DNA of 64,000 nt, from NCBI RefSeq assembly GCF_000444995.1, contig NC_022041.1:2917501-2981500 (forward strand), in the 5' to 3' direction. The notes beneath the pieces were generated by a model. It did no database searches. It saw only the letters and a list, made by a program, of their open reading frames with translations, and was not told where the DNA came from. The first letter of the stretch is position 1; each line of letters begins with the position of its first letter. This stretch comes from Paracoccus aminophilus JCM 7686. GTDB taxonomy: Bacteria > Pseudomonadota > Alphaproteobacteria > Rhodobacterales > Rhodobacteraceae. Positions 54,594 to 63,853 of the stretch are shown piece after piece. The position numbers were made by a program, and so were the translations under genes.

Positions 54594-55604
54594 TCAGAAG
54601 CTGTTCGGCAAGACCTGATCCGGCGGGCGATGGCCATCGGCAAAGGTCTTGATGTTGATGATGACCTTCTCGCCCATCTCGGCGCGGCCCTCGACGGTCG
54701 CCGAGCCCATATGCGGCAGCAGGACGACATTCGGGAGTTCGCGCAGGCGCGGGTTGATCTCGTGGCCATGCTCGAAGACATCGAGGCCCGCGCCCGCGAT
54801 CTCTCCGGCGCGCAGCATCCGGGTCAGCGCGTTTTCGTCGATGACCTCGCCGCGCGAAGTGTTCACGATCACTGCCGAGGGCTTCATCAGCTTCAGGCGG
54901 CGCGCATTCATCAGATGGAAGGTCGAGGGCGTATGCGGCGCGTTGATCGAGAGGATGTCCATCCGGCTCACCATCTGATCGAGGCTTTCCCAATAGGTCG
55001 GCTGAAGCTCGGCCTCAATCTCGGGGCGCAGGCGACGGCGGTTGTGGTAATGGATCTGCATCCCGAAAGCATTGGCGCGGCGCGCGACCGCCTGACCGAT
55101 GCGGCCCATGCCCAAAATGCCAAGGCGACGCCCGCCGACGCGCCCGCCCAGATGCGAGGTCGGCGACCAGCCGCTCCAGCGGCCCGCCTGCATCTCAGCC
55201 ATGCCTTCGGGCAGGCGGCGGGTAACCGCGAGAATCAGCGCAAGCGCCATATCCGCCGTATCTTCGGTGACAACGCCGGGCGTGTTGGTGACCAAAATGC
55301 CACGCTGCCGCGCCGAGTGAACGTCAATGTGATCGACCCCCGCGCCATAATTCGCGATCAGCTTCAGCCGCTCTCCGGCCTGCGCCAGCATATTCGCGTC
55401 GATCATATCCGTCACCGTCGGCACCAGAACGTCGCAATCCCGCATGGCTACAGAGATTTCTTCACGCGACATGCGCCGATCATCCTCGCGCAGCACGACA
55501 TCAAAGAGCTCTGACATCCGGGTCTCGACCGTCTCGGGCAGCTTGCGCGTGACGGCCACCTTCAGGCGAGTGCGGGACGGATTGGTCGCATATGGTGCAG
55601 TCAT
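54594..55604 (-). CDS. D-2-hydroxyacid dehydrogenase (glyoxylate/hydroxypyruvate reductase-like)
   Basis: 336-residue NAD(P)H-dependent reductase. NAD fold LGILGMGRIGQAVARRANAF; catalytic Arg in NTSRGEVIDENAL, Glu in DVFEHGHEINP and His in VLLPHMGSATVEGR; NYGAGVDHIDV is typical of GyaR/GhrB proteins. Probably reduces glyoxylate or hydroxypyruvate. Start MTAPYATNPSRTRLKV at 55604 has AGGAG upstream. Confidence 0.9.
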   Translation of the reverse strand: MTAPYATNPSRTRLKVAVTRKLPETVETRMSELFDVVLREDDRRMSREEISVAMRDCDVLVPTVTDMIDANMLAQAGERLKLIANYGAGVDHIDVHSARQRGILVTNTPGVVTEDTADMALALILAVTRRLPEGMAEMQAGRWSGWSPTSHLGGRVGGRRLGILGMGRIGQAVARRANAFGMQIHYHNRRRLRPEIEAELQPTYWESLDQMVSRMDILSINAPHTPSTFHLMNARRLKLMKPSAVIVNTSRGEVIDENALTRMLRAGEIAGAGLDVFEHGHEINPRLRELPNVVLLPHMGSATVEGRAEMGEKVIINIKTFADGHRPPDQVLPNSF

Positions 55605-55696
55605 GGCGGCTCCTCTCTTCCAATGCCGGGCGGCTTTTGGCAAACTGCCCATGATGCGGGGCAGAGACAAGACCCCGAACAAGGCAGGACGGGCAA

Positions 55697-56299
55697 ATGA
55701 TTCTATTTAAGGCACGGCTGGCTCTGGCTTTGCTGATGCTGACGGCGGTTCCGCTTTCGCTTCCGGGTGCCGCGAGCGCCCAAAGCGATTCCTCGGAGGC
55801 GACGGTCGAGGCCATCGAGAATCAGAACATCGCTCCCAGCGCGGGAACCGAGCAGATGCAACGCGATCCCGATCGGGGACCGGTGACCAATCTGCCGTTG
55901 CCGCGCTATGTCAGCCTCAAGGGCAGCGAGGGCAATGCCCGGCGCGGTCCTTCGCTGTCGCATCGCATCGACTGGGTCTTCCGTCACCCCGGGATGCCGC
56001 TGCGCGTTGTCGCCGAATTCGGCCATTGGCGCCGGGTCGAGGATCAGGATGGCGCGGGCGGCTGGGTCCATTACGCGCTCTTGTCGGGCGTGCGCACGGC
56101 GATCGTGCAAAAGGATATGCTCGAACTTCTGGCGCGCCCGGATGAAAACGCCTCTGTCGTGGCGCGGGCCGAGGCCGGCGCAATCGTCCGCCTGCATGAA
56201 TGCAACAAAAGCTGGTGCCGAATTTCAGGCGGCGGCGAAAAGGGCTGGGTGCGCAAATCCGATATCTGGGGCGTCGATGCCAATGAGCTGCGCGACTAA
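55697..56299 (+). CDS. Periplasmic SH3-domain protein
   Basis: 200 residues. Signal peptide to ~28 (LALALLMLTAVPLSLPGAAS ... AQS). Two bacterial SH3-like modules: YVSLKGSEGNARRGPSLSHR ... WRRVEDQDGAGGWVHYALL, and MLELLARPDENASVVARAEA ... CRISGGGEKGWVRKSDIWG. COG3807-type proteins of this shape are found across alphaproteobacteria and are thought to act at the cell wall; exact role unknown. GGACGGG precedes the ATG. A strong terminator follows. Confidence 0.85.
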   Translation: MILFKARLALALLMLTAVPLSLPGAASAQSDSSEATVEAIENQNIAPSAGTEQMQRDPDRGPVTNLPLPRYVSLKGSEGNARRGPSLSHRIDWVFRHPGMPLRVVAEFGHWRRVEDQDGAGGWVHYALLSGVRTAIVQKDMLELLARPDENASVVARAEAGAIVRLHECNKSWCRISGGGEKGWVRKSDIWGVDANELRD

Positions 56300-56324
56300 G
56301 CCGCGCCTCCCAAATCGAGATAAA

Positions 56325-56356
56325 AAAACAGCCGGAGAGCAATCTCCGGCTGTTTT
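56325..56356. terminator. Strong bidirectional terminator with GCAA loop
   Basis: 14-bp stem AAAACAGCCGGAGA/TCTCCGGCTGTTTT closed by a GCAA tetraloop; T-rich on both strands. Serves the SH3-domain gene (plus) and the lipoprotein gene (minus). Confidence 0.95.
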
Positions 56357-56376
56357 GTTTTGCGCAGAGCCCTGTC

Positions 56377-56835
56377 TCAGAGCTGGTTGCGCGGCTGGCT
56401 GAGGACCGGCTGGGTGTTGCTGGACGCTTCAGCGCGCGAGCACTGGTAATAGGTCGCGGTTTTGCGATCCTCGGTCACGCGCAGAACGCCCGGACGCGAT
56501 TGCAGGTCGATGATGCGGTTGGTCGGACCATGACCACCGTTACACGACAGCGTCACCTGCGTGCGGTTCACCTGCTGCTGGGAATTGGCAACGGTGCAGC
56601 TTGCACCAACACCCGGGAAGTTGAAGTTGTTGCCGTCGATGATCAATGCGGTCTTGCTGGCCGGATTGCCGCAATCGCTGGCGCGCAGATCATAGGTGCC
56701 GTTCAGCGCGTTGGATTGGGCGATGGGGCCAGGGGTCGGTTCCGGCGTGGCAGGGGCGACTTTGTCGCAGGCAGCAACAGCACCGACCAAAGCGAGGGCT
56801 GCCAGCGGAAGCATGAGTTTCTTGGTGAAGACCAT
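56377..56835 (-). CDS. Small lipoprotein of unknown function
   Basis: 152 residues. A lipobox (ALVGAVAACDK, lipidated Cys23) follows a short signal helix; then a Pro/Thr linker and a domain with cysteines at ~55, 80, 98 and 132 that could form two disulfides (YDLRASDCGNPASK, CTVANSQQQVNRTQVTLSCN). Likely anchored to the outer membrane facing the periplasm. Family not recognised. Start at 56835 (MVFTKKLMLP) with GGGAG upstream. Confidence 0.75.
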   Translation of the reverse strand: MVFTKKLMLPLAALALVGAVAACDKVAPATPEPTPGPIAQSNALNGTYDLRASDCGNPASKTALIIDGNNFNFPGVGASCTVANSQQQVNRTQVTLSCNGGHGPTNRIIDLQSRPGVLRVTEDRKTATYYQCSRAEASSNTQPVLSQPRNQL

Positions 56836-56852
56836 TCGAATTCTCCCTTCTG

Positions 56853-58889
56853 TCAAGAACGCGCGGTTTCCAGACCGCGTCCTCTCAACAAAGCGTGAAC
56901 CCCCGGTTTTCGTTCCCGAAATTTTAGCCAAAGTTCGTCTGCGGGCAGGGAATCGCCTTTCGACAGGATCCATTGTTCCAATTTTGCCGCAGTCTCGGGA
57001 TCGAAGGCATCGCCCTTTTCCATGAAGGCCTCGAAGGCGTCGGCATCCATGACCTCGGACCACATATAGCTGTAATACCCCGAGGAGTAGCCGTCGCCCG
57101 AGAAGACATGCGCAAAATGTGGGGTGGCATGGCGCATCGGGATCGCGGCAGGCGCGCCCAATGCCGCAAGCACCTCGGCCTGTTTCGCCATCGGATCGGC
57201 GGCAGGCTCGCCCCGGTGGAAGGCCAGATCGACCAAGGCGCTTTCGAGATATTCGGTCGTGGCAAATCCCTGATCGGCATTGCCGGCCGCAATCATGCGA
57301 TCGCGCAGCGCGGCGGGCAAAGCCGCGCCGGTCTCGGCATGGCGGGCATGGCGGTCGAGCACTTCGGGCTGTTCCAGCCAATGCTCGTAAAGCTGGCTCG
57401 GCAGCTCGACGAAATCGCGCGCGACCGAGGTGCCCGACATTGAGGGCCAGGTCACATCCGACAGGATATTGTGCAGCGCATGGCCGAATTCGTGGAAAAG
57501 CGTATGGGCATCGTCCCACGACAAATAGGCCGGAGCGCCGGGCTGTTCGGGCGGGGTGAAGTTGCAGATGTTCATGACAATGGCGCGATGACCGCCGCCG
57601 ATCTTGTCCTGCTGGGTCAACGTCGAGCACCACGCGCCCGAGCGTTTCGACGGCCGCGCGAAATAGTCCCCGACGAAAATCGCCATCAGCTTGCCGTCGC
57701 GCGTGATCTCCCATGCGCGGGCCTCGGGCACCCAAAGCGGCGCCTCGAATTCACGGAACTCCAGTCCGAAAAGCCGGGTCGCCGTGTCAAAGACCGCGCC
57801 GATCATCGCCTCGAGATTCAGGTAAGGCTTCACCTCGGCCTCGTCGATCTCATGCTCGGCGCGGCGGCGGCGCTCGGCATAGAAGCGCCAGTCCCAAGGT
57901 TCCAGTGCGCCGTTAACGCCATCCGCATGCAGCGCCTGAGTGAAGGCCTCGGCGTCCAGATTGGCGCGGGCGACGGCGGGCTTCCAGACCTGCATCAGCA
58001 GATCCTCGACATTCTGCGCGGTCTTGGCCATCTCGGGATCGAGCTTATAGGCCGCGAAATCGGCATAGCCCAAAAGCTGGGCGCGCTCATGGCGCAGCGC
58101 CAAAATCTCGGTGACGAGCGGCAGGTTGTCGGTCTTTTCGCCGCCCGCCCCAGCCCCCGAACCACGCGCGCCCCAAGCCCGCCACGCGACCTCGCGCAGC
58201 GCGCGATCCTCGGCATATTCAAGAAACGGCACGATCAGAGAGCGGTTGAGCGTCACGACCTGCCCCGCCATGCCGCGTTCCTTGGCCGCCGCCCGCATCG
58301 CGCGCAAAAGCCAATCGGGCAGACCGGCAAGCTTGTCATCGGCGACCGACATGACGAAATCGCGCTCATCGGTCAGCACGTTTTGGGTGAAATCGGTGGT
58401 CAGAACCGCCAGCCTTTCGCGAAGCGCGGCCATGCGCTCGCGGTCGGCCCCGGTCAGCGCCGCCCCCGCCCGGCGCAACCCACGCAATGTCAGCTCGGTC
58501 AGGCGGCGATCCTCGGGGGCGAGCCCCTCGGCCGTCTCTGCCACCGCCTGCACGCGTGCGAAGAGACGCGGGTCCATGCTGATTTTCGAGCCATGCGCGG
58601 CCAGACGCGGCGCGATCTCGCGTTGCAGCTTTTCGCGCGCCGGATTCGAATCGACTCCGGTCAGCGTGTAGAAAATCGCGCAAAGCCGGTTCAGCCCCTC
58701 TTCCGAGGTCTCGATCGCGGCGATGGTATTGGCGAAAGTCGCGGGTGCCGGATTGGCGGCAATCGCTTCGGCAGCCGCTTCGGCGTCAGTCAGGCATTGA
58801 TCGAAAGCGGCGGGGAAATCCTCGTCCTTGATCAGATCGAACCGGGGCAGACCCTGCGGACCGGACCAATGGGTGATTTCGGGATTCAT
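56853..58889 (-). CDS. M3-family oligopeptidase (Dcp/PrlC type)
   Basis: 678-residue cytoplasmic zinc metallopeptidase that cleaves short peptides. Zinc site LFHEFGHALHNILSDV with a downstream Glu in the Dcp/PrlC context, GGHRAIVMNICNFTPP and YSYMWSEVMDADAFEAFMEKG near the C-terminus. Typical family length. AAGGAG lies before the ATG. Seventeen nt from the lipoprotein gene, possibly cotranscribed. Confidence 0.93.
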   Translation of the reverse strand: MNPEITHWSGPQGLPRFDLIKDEDFPAAFDQCLTDAEAAAEAIAANPAPATFANTIAAIETSEEGLNRLCAIFYTLTGVDSNPAREKLQREIAPRLAAHGSKISMDPRLFARVQAVAETAEGLAPEDRRLTELTLRGLRRAGAALTGADRERMAALRERLAVLTTDFTQNVLTDERDFVMSVADDKLAGLPDWLLRAMRAAAKERGMAGQVVTLNRSLIVPFLEYAEDRALREVAWRAWGARGSGAGAGGEKTDNLPLVTEILALRHERAQLLGYADFAAYKLDPEMAKTAQNVEDLLMQVWKPAVARANLDAEAFTQALHADGVNGALEPWDWRFYAERRRRAEHEIDEAEVKPYLNLEAMIGAVFDTATRLFGLEFREFEAPLWVPEARAWEITRDGKLMAIFVGDYFARPSKRSGAWCSTLTQQDKIGGGHRAIVMNICNFTPPEQPGAPAYLSWDDAHTLFHEFGHALHNILSDVTWPSMSGTSVARDFVELPSQLYEHWLEQPEVLDRHARHAETGAALPAALRDRMIAAGNADQGFATTEYLESALVDLAFHRGEPAADPMAKQAEVLAALGAPAAIPMRHATPHFAHVFSGDGYSSGYYSYMWSEVMDADAFEAFMEKGDAFDPETAAKLEQWILSKGDSLPADELWLKFRERKPGVHALLRGRGLETARS

Positions 58890-58972
58890 CGCGATCTCCT
58901 TGATGGGCGGGGCTTTCCCCTTTGCTCAAGGATGTAACCCGCAGGCGCGGCTTGGCAAGGGCGGCAGGCCCC

Positions 58973-60046
58973 TCAGAGATGCACGCCGCCGCAAACCGGG
59001 CAACCTTCGCGGCGGCGGATGGTGATCGTGCGCGTCTCGCCCCAGAGCCCGTCGAAAATCGTCATGCGCCCGCGCGACACGGCGCCCGCGCCGGTGATCG
59101 CCTTGATCGCCTCGAGCGCCATCATCGAGCCGATCACGCCCGGCAAAGCCCCGACCACGCCCGCTTCGGCGCAAGAGGGCGCAAGGCCGTCGGCGGGTGC
59201 CTCGGGGAAGAGGCAAGCCATGCAGGGCGCGCCGCGCGCCGGGTCCCAGACGGTGAGCTGCCCCTCCCATTGCGCAATCGTGCCCGAGACCAGCGGCACG
59301 CCCGCCGCGACGCAAGCCGCATTGATCGCCTGCCGCGCGGCGAATGTATCAGTGCCGTCGAGCACCAGATCGAAGCCGCCGATCAGCGGAGCATCCTCGG
59401 CGGTGACGAAGCGCGGCAAGCTCGTGACCTCGACATGCGGGTTCAGCGCGGCCAGCGCCGCGCGACCGGCCTCGACCTTGGGCGCCCCGGCGTCGCTGCT
59501 GCGAAAAAGGATCTGGCGTTGCAGGTTCGAGATGCTGACATGATCGGCATCGGCCAAGGTGATCCGGCCAAAGCCCGCCGCCGCCAAATAGAGCGCAACC
59601 GGAGAGCCAAGCGCCCCCGCCCCCACGATCAGCACATTGGCGCGGCGCAGCTTGGCTTGGCCCGGGCCGCCGATCTCGCGCAGGACCATATGGCGGGCGT
59701 AGCGGTCCAGTTCGTCATCAGCAAGCAGAGCTTGCGGCCTGGGCGTCGCATTGGGAGCGCTTTCAGGATGGGGAGAGGTCCCGCCCGTCACCACCGGAAC
59801 GGCCGCGCGATGGGCCAGTCCGACCAGACGGCGATAGGCCAGCACCAGAGCGACGATCACGCCGCCCATCACCCAGGCTTCTGGCCCGCCGCCGATGGCA
59901 TGGGCGAGGCGGCTATCCGGTTGCAGCAGCTGCACAGCGATCACGCCAAGCCACAGCCCCAGCGCCGCGAGCCACAGATAAAGCGCGCGCAGACCGAAAA
60001 ACCGGCCCGCCGCCCAGATGGCAAGAAAGAGGAACAGGACGAGCAT
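58973..60046 (-). CDS. Membrane-anchored ThiF/MoeB/HesA-family adenylyltransferase
   Basis: 357 residues. The catalytic E1-like part starts near 108: DDELDRYARHMVLREIGGPG, nucleotide loop VGAGALGSP (141-149), NLQRQILF, DGTDTFAARQAIN, CAEAGVVGALPGVIGS, and zinc ligands Cys275/278 and Cys349/352. Unlike MoeB or ThiF it has an N-terminal extension with two or three hydrophobic segments (~1-18, 22-41, 58-70), so it should sit at the inner membrane. Partner sulfur-carrier proteins (MoaD, ThiS) are not in the window. Thirteen nt downstream of dut. Confidence 0.85.
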   Translation of the reverse strand: MLVLFLFLAIWAAGRFFGLRALYLWLAALGLWLGVIAVQLLQPDSRLAHAIGGGPEAWVMGGVIVALVLAYRRLVGLAHRAAVPVVTGGTSPHPESAPNATPRPQALLADDELDRYARHMVLREIGGPGQAKLRRANVLIVGAGALGSPVALYLAAAGFGRITLADADHVSISNLQRQILFRSSDAGAPKVEAGRAALAALNPHVEVTSLPRFVTAEDAPLIGGFDLVLDGTDTFAARQAINAACVAAGVPLVSGTIAQWEGQLTVWDPARGAPCMACLFPEAPADGLAPSCAEAGVVGALPGVIGSMMALEAIKAITGAGAVSRGRMTIFDGLWGETRTITIRRREGCPVCGGVHL

Positions 60047-60058
60047 AGCCCGCCCTCG

Positions 60059-60520
60059 TCAGCCGCGCCCGGTCGAGCCGAAGCCGCCAGCCGCGCGGTC
60101 AGAATCCGAAAGCACCTCGGCCATGACATAGCTTGCGCGCGTGACCGGGGCGATCACCGCCTGCGCGATCCGCTCGCCATGTTTGACAAGGAAGGTCTCG
60201 CGGCCAAGGTTGATCAGGATCACGCCCAACGGGCCGCGATAATCGCTGTCAATCGTGCCCGGCGCATTCGGCAGCGAAATGCCATGTTTCAACGCCAGCC
60301 CAGAGCGGGGGCGAAGCTGCATTTCATAGCCTTCGGGAATTTCGACGCGAAGTCCGGTCGGGATCAGCTTGATCTCACCGGGCGCCAGCGCAATCTCACC
60401 GCCGCCCAGATCGGCGCGCAAATCCGCACCGGATGCGCCTGCGGTCTGATACTCCGGAAGCGGAAGCGAGGGGTCGGCCCCCTCGTCGCGCATGACCAAA
60501 ATCCGAACTTCCGGCATCAT
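60059..60520 (-). CDS. dut: dUTP diphosphatase
   Basis: 153-residue trimeric dUTPase (dUTP to dUMP + PPi), keeping uracil out of DNA. All five motifs visible: AGASGADLRA, RPRSGLALKHG, GTIDSDYRGPLGVILIN, GERIAQAVI and RAAGGFGSTG. GGGAAGG precedes the ATG pair at 60520/60517. Between infC and the ThiF-like gene on the same strand. Confidence 0.97.
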   Translation of the reverse strand: MMPEVRILVMRDEGADPSLPLPEYQTAGASGADLRADLGGGEIALAPGEIKLIPTGLRVEIPEGYEMQLRPRSGLALKHGISLPNAPGTIDSDYRGPLGVILINLGRETFLVKHGERIAQAVIAPVTRASYVMAEVLSDSDRAAGGFGSTGRG

Positions 60521-60562
60521 GCGCCTTCCCTTCCAAGTCTGTCGTCGTCGATGGTCCCGCCC

Positions 60563-61102
60563 TTATTTGGGCGAGATCATCATCACCATCTGGCGGCCTT
60601 CGAGCTTCGGCATCGACTCGACCTTGCCATTCTCGCCGACATCGGCCGAGACGCGGTGCAGCAGTTCAAGACCGAGCTGCTGGTGCGCCATTTCGCGACC
60701 GCGGAAGCGCAGGGTGATCTTCACCTTGTCGCCTTCTTCAAGGAACTTCAGCACGCTGCGCATCTTGACTTCGTAGTCATGGGTATCGGTCCCGGGACGG
60801 AACTTGATTTCCTTGACCTCGATGATCTTCTGCTTCTTGCGTGCCTCGGCCTCGCGCTTTTGCTGTTCATATTTGAACTTGCCGAGGTCCATGATCTTGC
60901 AGACCGGCGGCACGGCATTGGGCGAGATTTCGACCAGATCGAGACCCGCGGCCTCGGCCAGCTCGATCCCTTTTGCCGGGGTCACAACCCCGACGTTCTC
61001 ACCATCCGCACCGATCAGGCGAATTTCCGGGACGCGGATTCGTTCGTTGACGCGGGGGCCGGTGTCACGGACGGGCGGTGCGTTATGCGGTCTGCGAGCT
61101 AT
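60563..61102 (-). CDS. infC: Translation initiation factor IF-3 (AUA start)
   Basis: 179 residues. The canonical IF-3 N-terminus ([20 protein letters not shown], then [10 protein letters not shown]) lies upstream of any ATG or GTG and opens with ATA at 61102, 7 nt after an AAGGAA ribosome site, so ATA is taken as the start. IF-3 binds the 30S subunit and discriminates against non-standard starts; infC using AUU/AUA-type codons allows autoregulation. N-domain to ~85, linker [17 protein letters not shown]-domain with [16 protein letters not shown] and [11 protein letters not shown] start at the internal GTG 60985 would remove most of the N-domain. Confidence 0.95.
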   Translation of the reverse strand: MARRPHNAPPVRDTGPRVNERIRVPEIRLIGADGENVGVVTPAKGIELAEAAGLDLVEISPNAVPPVCKIMDLGKFKYEQQKREAEARKKQKIIEVKEIKFRPGTDTHDYEVKMRSVLKFLEEGDKVKITLRFRGREMAHQQLGLELLHRVSADVGENGKVESMPKLEGRQMVMMISPK

Positions 61103-61139
61103 GGTAGTGTTCCTTAGATGGTTGAGAATCTGTTGGGTT

Positions 61140-61168
61140 TAGATAGCGATCAGTGCCTGTGCTTTCAA
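61140..61168 (-). promoter_or_regulatory. Predicted promoter of infC
   Basis: Minus strand TTGAAA, 17-nt spacer, TATCTA; start of transcription expected ~30 nt before the AUA codon. One of the best consensus matches in the window. Confidence 0.65.
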
Positions 61169-61387
61169 CCTGTTTCCGTGGTCTTTCGCGCCTTTTACTG
61201 GCGTTTTGGCGGCCTCCTGCGTGCAGGTATCGCGCGGGTGCATCGCGGGCGTGCACCGATCCGAGCCACGATCCTCCGATGCGGCGCGGTCTCTGCCGTC
61301 AAGCGGACTTTCCCGATGACGCCGCCCATGCGATAGAGGGGCGAACCCGCCCCGGTTGAAGCCGGGCCCGTCGAGGAGTGCGCGCCG

Positions 61388-62218
61388 ATGTCCCGTTTCC
61401 TGACGCTTGCCGTCATCCTCATTCTCGCGCTTGGTGGCGCCTGGGTCTGGACCGAGGGCGACATCAGCCGCGCCACTCGGCTGATCGACACGGTCTTCCA
61501 GAAGGACGGCTCTGAGCAGAACGGCCTCCAGCAAGATGGCCAGATCGCGGCAGAGCCGGGCGACGGCACGCCGCAGGAGGGCACGGCCAACGTGCCCGCC
61601 GCCCCGGTTCCGGCGCCCATCACGGCCGCGCGTCCTGCTCCGGCGCCTGCCCCACAGGCCACGGCTCCGCAAGCCTCTGCCCCGCAACTTAGCCCTCAAG
61701 GGGCCGAAGGTGCCGCAGCTTCTGCCGCCGACCGGGCAGCGGATGCGGCTGCGATTGCAGTGGATGCGGCGGCGTCCGCCGTGGCCGCCGCGCCGTCAAG
61801 CTCGGCTGCGCGCGATGCCGAAGCCGCAGCGGAAACCGCAATCCGGGCCGCTGATCGCGCAGCAGCCGCAGCCGAAACGCTGGCCGAGACCCCCAAGCCG
61901 GAAGCTGCCGCCGCCATCGCGCGCGCGGCGAACGACACGGCAACCGCCGCCGCGGTCGCCGCAGGGCAGGCCGCCGACCGAGCCACAGACCAGGCCGCGA
62001 CCCCGTCCCCAGATCAATCTGCGGGCCAATCTGGCGGGCAAACCGACCCATCGGGCGCGGATCAGCCTTTCGACCGCGAGAAGGTTCTGGCGCTGATTGC
62101 GGCCTCAGATCTGCCCGAAGCCCAGAAAAGCCAGCTGCGCGCCAAGATTGACGCGGCGGGCGACAAATCCGATGCGCTGATCAATGCGCTTGAAGAAGCC
62201 AAGGCCTCCCTGCAATGA
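61388..62218 (+). CDS. Ala-rich single-span membrane protein of unknown function
   Basis: 276 residues. An N-terminal membrane helix (FLTLAVILILALGGAWVW) is followed by ~200 residues of low-complexity Ala/Pro/Gln/Asp sequence with helical AADRAADAA-type repeats (~100-200), and a compact C-terminal domain (FDREKVLALIAASDLPEAQK to the end). The long middle probably spans the periplasm as a flexible or coiled spacer. Not recognised. GAGGAG precedes the ATG. Ends in an ATGA overlap with the next gene, so the two are coupled. Confidence 0.7.
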   Translation: MSRFLTLAVILILALGGAWVWTEGDISRATRLIDTVFQKDGSEQNGLQQDGQIAAEPGDGTPQEGTANVPAAPVPAPITAARPAPAPAPQATAPQASAPQLSPQGAEGAAASAADRAADAAAIAVDAAASAVAAAPSSSAARDAEAAAETAIRAADRAAAAAETLAETPKPEAAAAIARAANDTATAAAVAAGQAADRATDQAATPSPDQSAGQSGGQTDPSGADQPFDREKVLALIAASDLPEAQKSQLRAKIDAAGDKSDALINALEEAKASLQ

Positions 62219-63195
62219 CCTCGACGACCATTCAATCTGCGACCCCATCCGAGATCCAGCCCGCTCTGAGCACCCCGGCCGCGCCGCCGTCCACGCGCCC
62301 GGCAGCGCCGACAACCCCGCCGCCGCATCTCGACTTCTCGGCTTTTTTGGCCGGGCCGACGCTCAAGAAGGTGAAGGGGCCGGTGGCGATTATCCTGATC
62401 GAGGATCCGGCGGCGGTTTCGGCGACGATCGCGCATCATCTGAAACTGGGCTTTCCGGTGATCCTCGTGCTCTCGGACGATCCCCTGCCCGCAAGTGTGC
62501 TGCCGCCCGAGGCCGTTGACCGGGTCTTCAGCCTGCGCTTCCCGGCCCGCCAGCCGAATTCCCATGTCCCGGCGGTCAATGCGGTGATTGCCGCCGTGCC
62601 GGACCGGAGCTGGCTTTACTACTGCTACAATGCCGAATTCCTGTTCTTCCCCTTCTCGGATTCGCGCAGCATCGGCGAGATGCTGACCTTTCACGCCGAA
62701 GAGCGGCGGCGGGCGATGCTGACCTATGTCGTCGATCTCTATCCGCCCCGGATCGAGCATTTTCCCGAGCGGATCGACCTCGACCAAGCGATGTTTGACC
62801 GGACCGGCTATTACGCTTTGGGTCGGCCGGACCGCTTCGGCGGCTTTCACGAACGCCAGCTCGATTTCTTCGGCGGCCTGCGCTGGCGCTTTGAAGAGCA
62901 CCTGCCCGCAGATCGCCGCCGCATCGACCGAATTGCGCTGTTTCGCACCGAGCCGGGGCTGAAGATTCTGGCCGATCACCGCTTCAATGACGAGGAATAC
63001 AACACCTACGCCTGCCCCTGGCACCACAATCTGACCGCCGCGATCACCTCGTTTCGGGTCGCGAAGGCCTTGGCGCGCAACCCGGGATCGCGCGCGGCGA
63101 TCCGTGACTTTACCTGGGGGAACTCGCGGACCTTCGCCTGGAATCCGCAGCAGCTCATGGATCTTGGGCTGATGGAACCGGGGCAGTGGTTCTGA
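62215..63195 (+). CDS. Glycosyltransferase-like protein (GT2-like)
   Basis: 326 residues. After a Pro/Thr-rich N-terminus (1-45), VKGPVAIILIEDPAAVSATI and HHLKLGFPVILVLSDDPLPA look like the first Rossmann-type strands of a family 2 glycosyltransferase fold; YCYNAEFLFFPFSDSRSIGE and MLTYVVDLYP follow. The classical DxD motif is not obvious. The gene overlaps the Ala-rich membrane protein by ATGA, suggesting a joint envelope-related role. Moderate confidence in the fold, none in substrate. Confidence 0.55.
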   Translation: MTSTTIQSATPSEIQPALSTPAAPPSTRPAAPTTPPPHLDFSAFLAGPTLKKVKGPVAIILIEDPAAVSATIAHHLKLGFPVILVLSDDPLPASVLPPEAVDRVFSLRFPARQPNSHVPAVNAVIAAVPDRSWLYYCYNAEFLFFPFSDSRSIGEMLTFHAEERRRAMLTYVVDLYPPRIEHFPERIDLDQAMFDRTGYYALGRPDRFGGFHERQLDFFGGLRWRFEEHLPADRRRIDRIALFRTEPGLKILADHRFNDEEYNTYACPWHHNLTAAITSFRVAKALARNPGSRAAIRDFTWGNSRTFAWNPQQLMDLGLMEPGQWF

Positions 63196-63322
63196 TACAG
63201 GATTTTCTGCGCTATCCTGCCTCGGTCGCGAGACTTGCACCTAAAGGATACAGGGTGATAGACGGGAGCGCATCATTCCCATGGGGGCCAACCCCCATCC
63301 CAGACGACAGGCAGGCACATAT

Positions 63323-63832
63323 ATGACAATGACCCGGACCAGTTTCGACAAGGAAGCCCTGCTGGCCTGCTCGCGCGGGGAGCTCTTTGGTCCCGGAAAT
63401 GCTCAGCTTCCCGCGCCGCCGATGCTGATGATGGATCGCATCACCGATATTTCGGGCGACGGCGGCCTGCATGGCAAGGGCCATGTCGTTGCAGAATATG
63501 ATATCAACCCCGAGCTGTGGTTCTTCGAATGCCATTTCCCGGGCAATCCGATCATGCCGGGCTGCCTTGGCCTTGACGGCTTGTGGCAGCTCACCGGCTT
63601 CAACCTCGGCTGGCGCGGCTGGCAGGGTCGTGGCTATGCGCTTGGCGTCGGAGAGGTTAAACTGACCGGGATGGTCCGTCCGGACCGCAAGATGCTGCGT
63701 TATTTCGTTGACTTCACCAAAGCGATCCAGACCCGCCGCCTGACCATGGGCGTGGCCGATGGCCGCGTCGAAGCGGATGGCGAGACCATCTATGAAGTCA
63801 AGGACATGAAGGTCGCCCTTTCGGCAAGCTGA
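63323..63832 (+). CDS. fabA: 3-hydroxydecanoyl-ACP dehydratase/isomerase
   Basis: 169-residue hotdog enzyme that dehydrates 3-hydroxydecanoyl-ACP and isomerises trans-2- to cis-3-decenoyl-ACP, the branch point to unsaturated fatty acids. Active-site His71 ([19 protein letters not shown]) and Asp85. Start at 63323 ([14 protein letters not shown]) is chosen by homology; an upstream ATG at 63281 adds 14 residues. Followed 21 nt later by fabB, its pathway partner. Confidence 0.96.
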   Translation: MTMTRTSFDKEALLACSRGELFGPGNAQLPAPPMLMMDRITDISGDGGLHGKGHVVAEYDINPELWFFECHFPGNPIMPGCLGLDGLWQLTGFNLGWRGWQGRGYALGVGEVKLTGMVRPDRKMLRYFVDFTKAIQTRRLTMGVADGRVEADGETIYEVKDMKVALSAS

Positions 63833-63853
63833 CCTGAGAAGAAGGAGGACACC

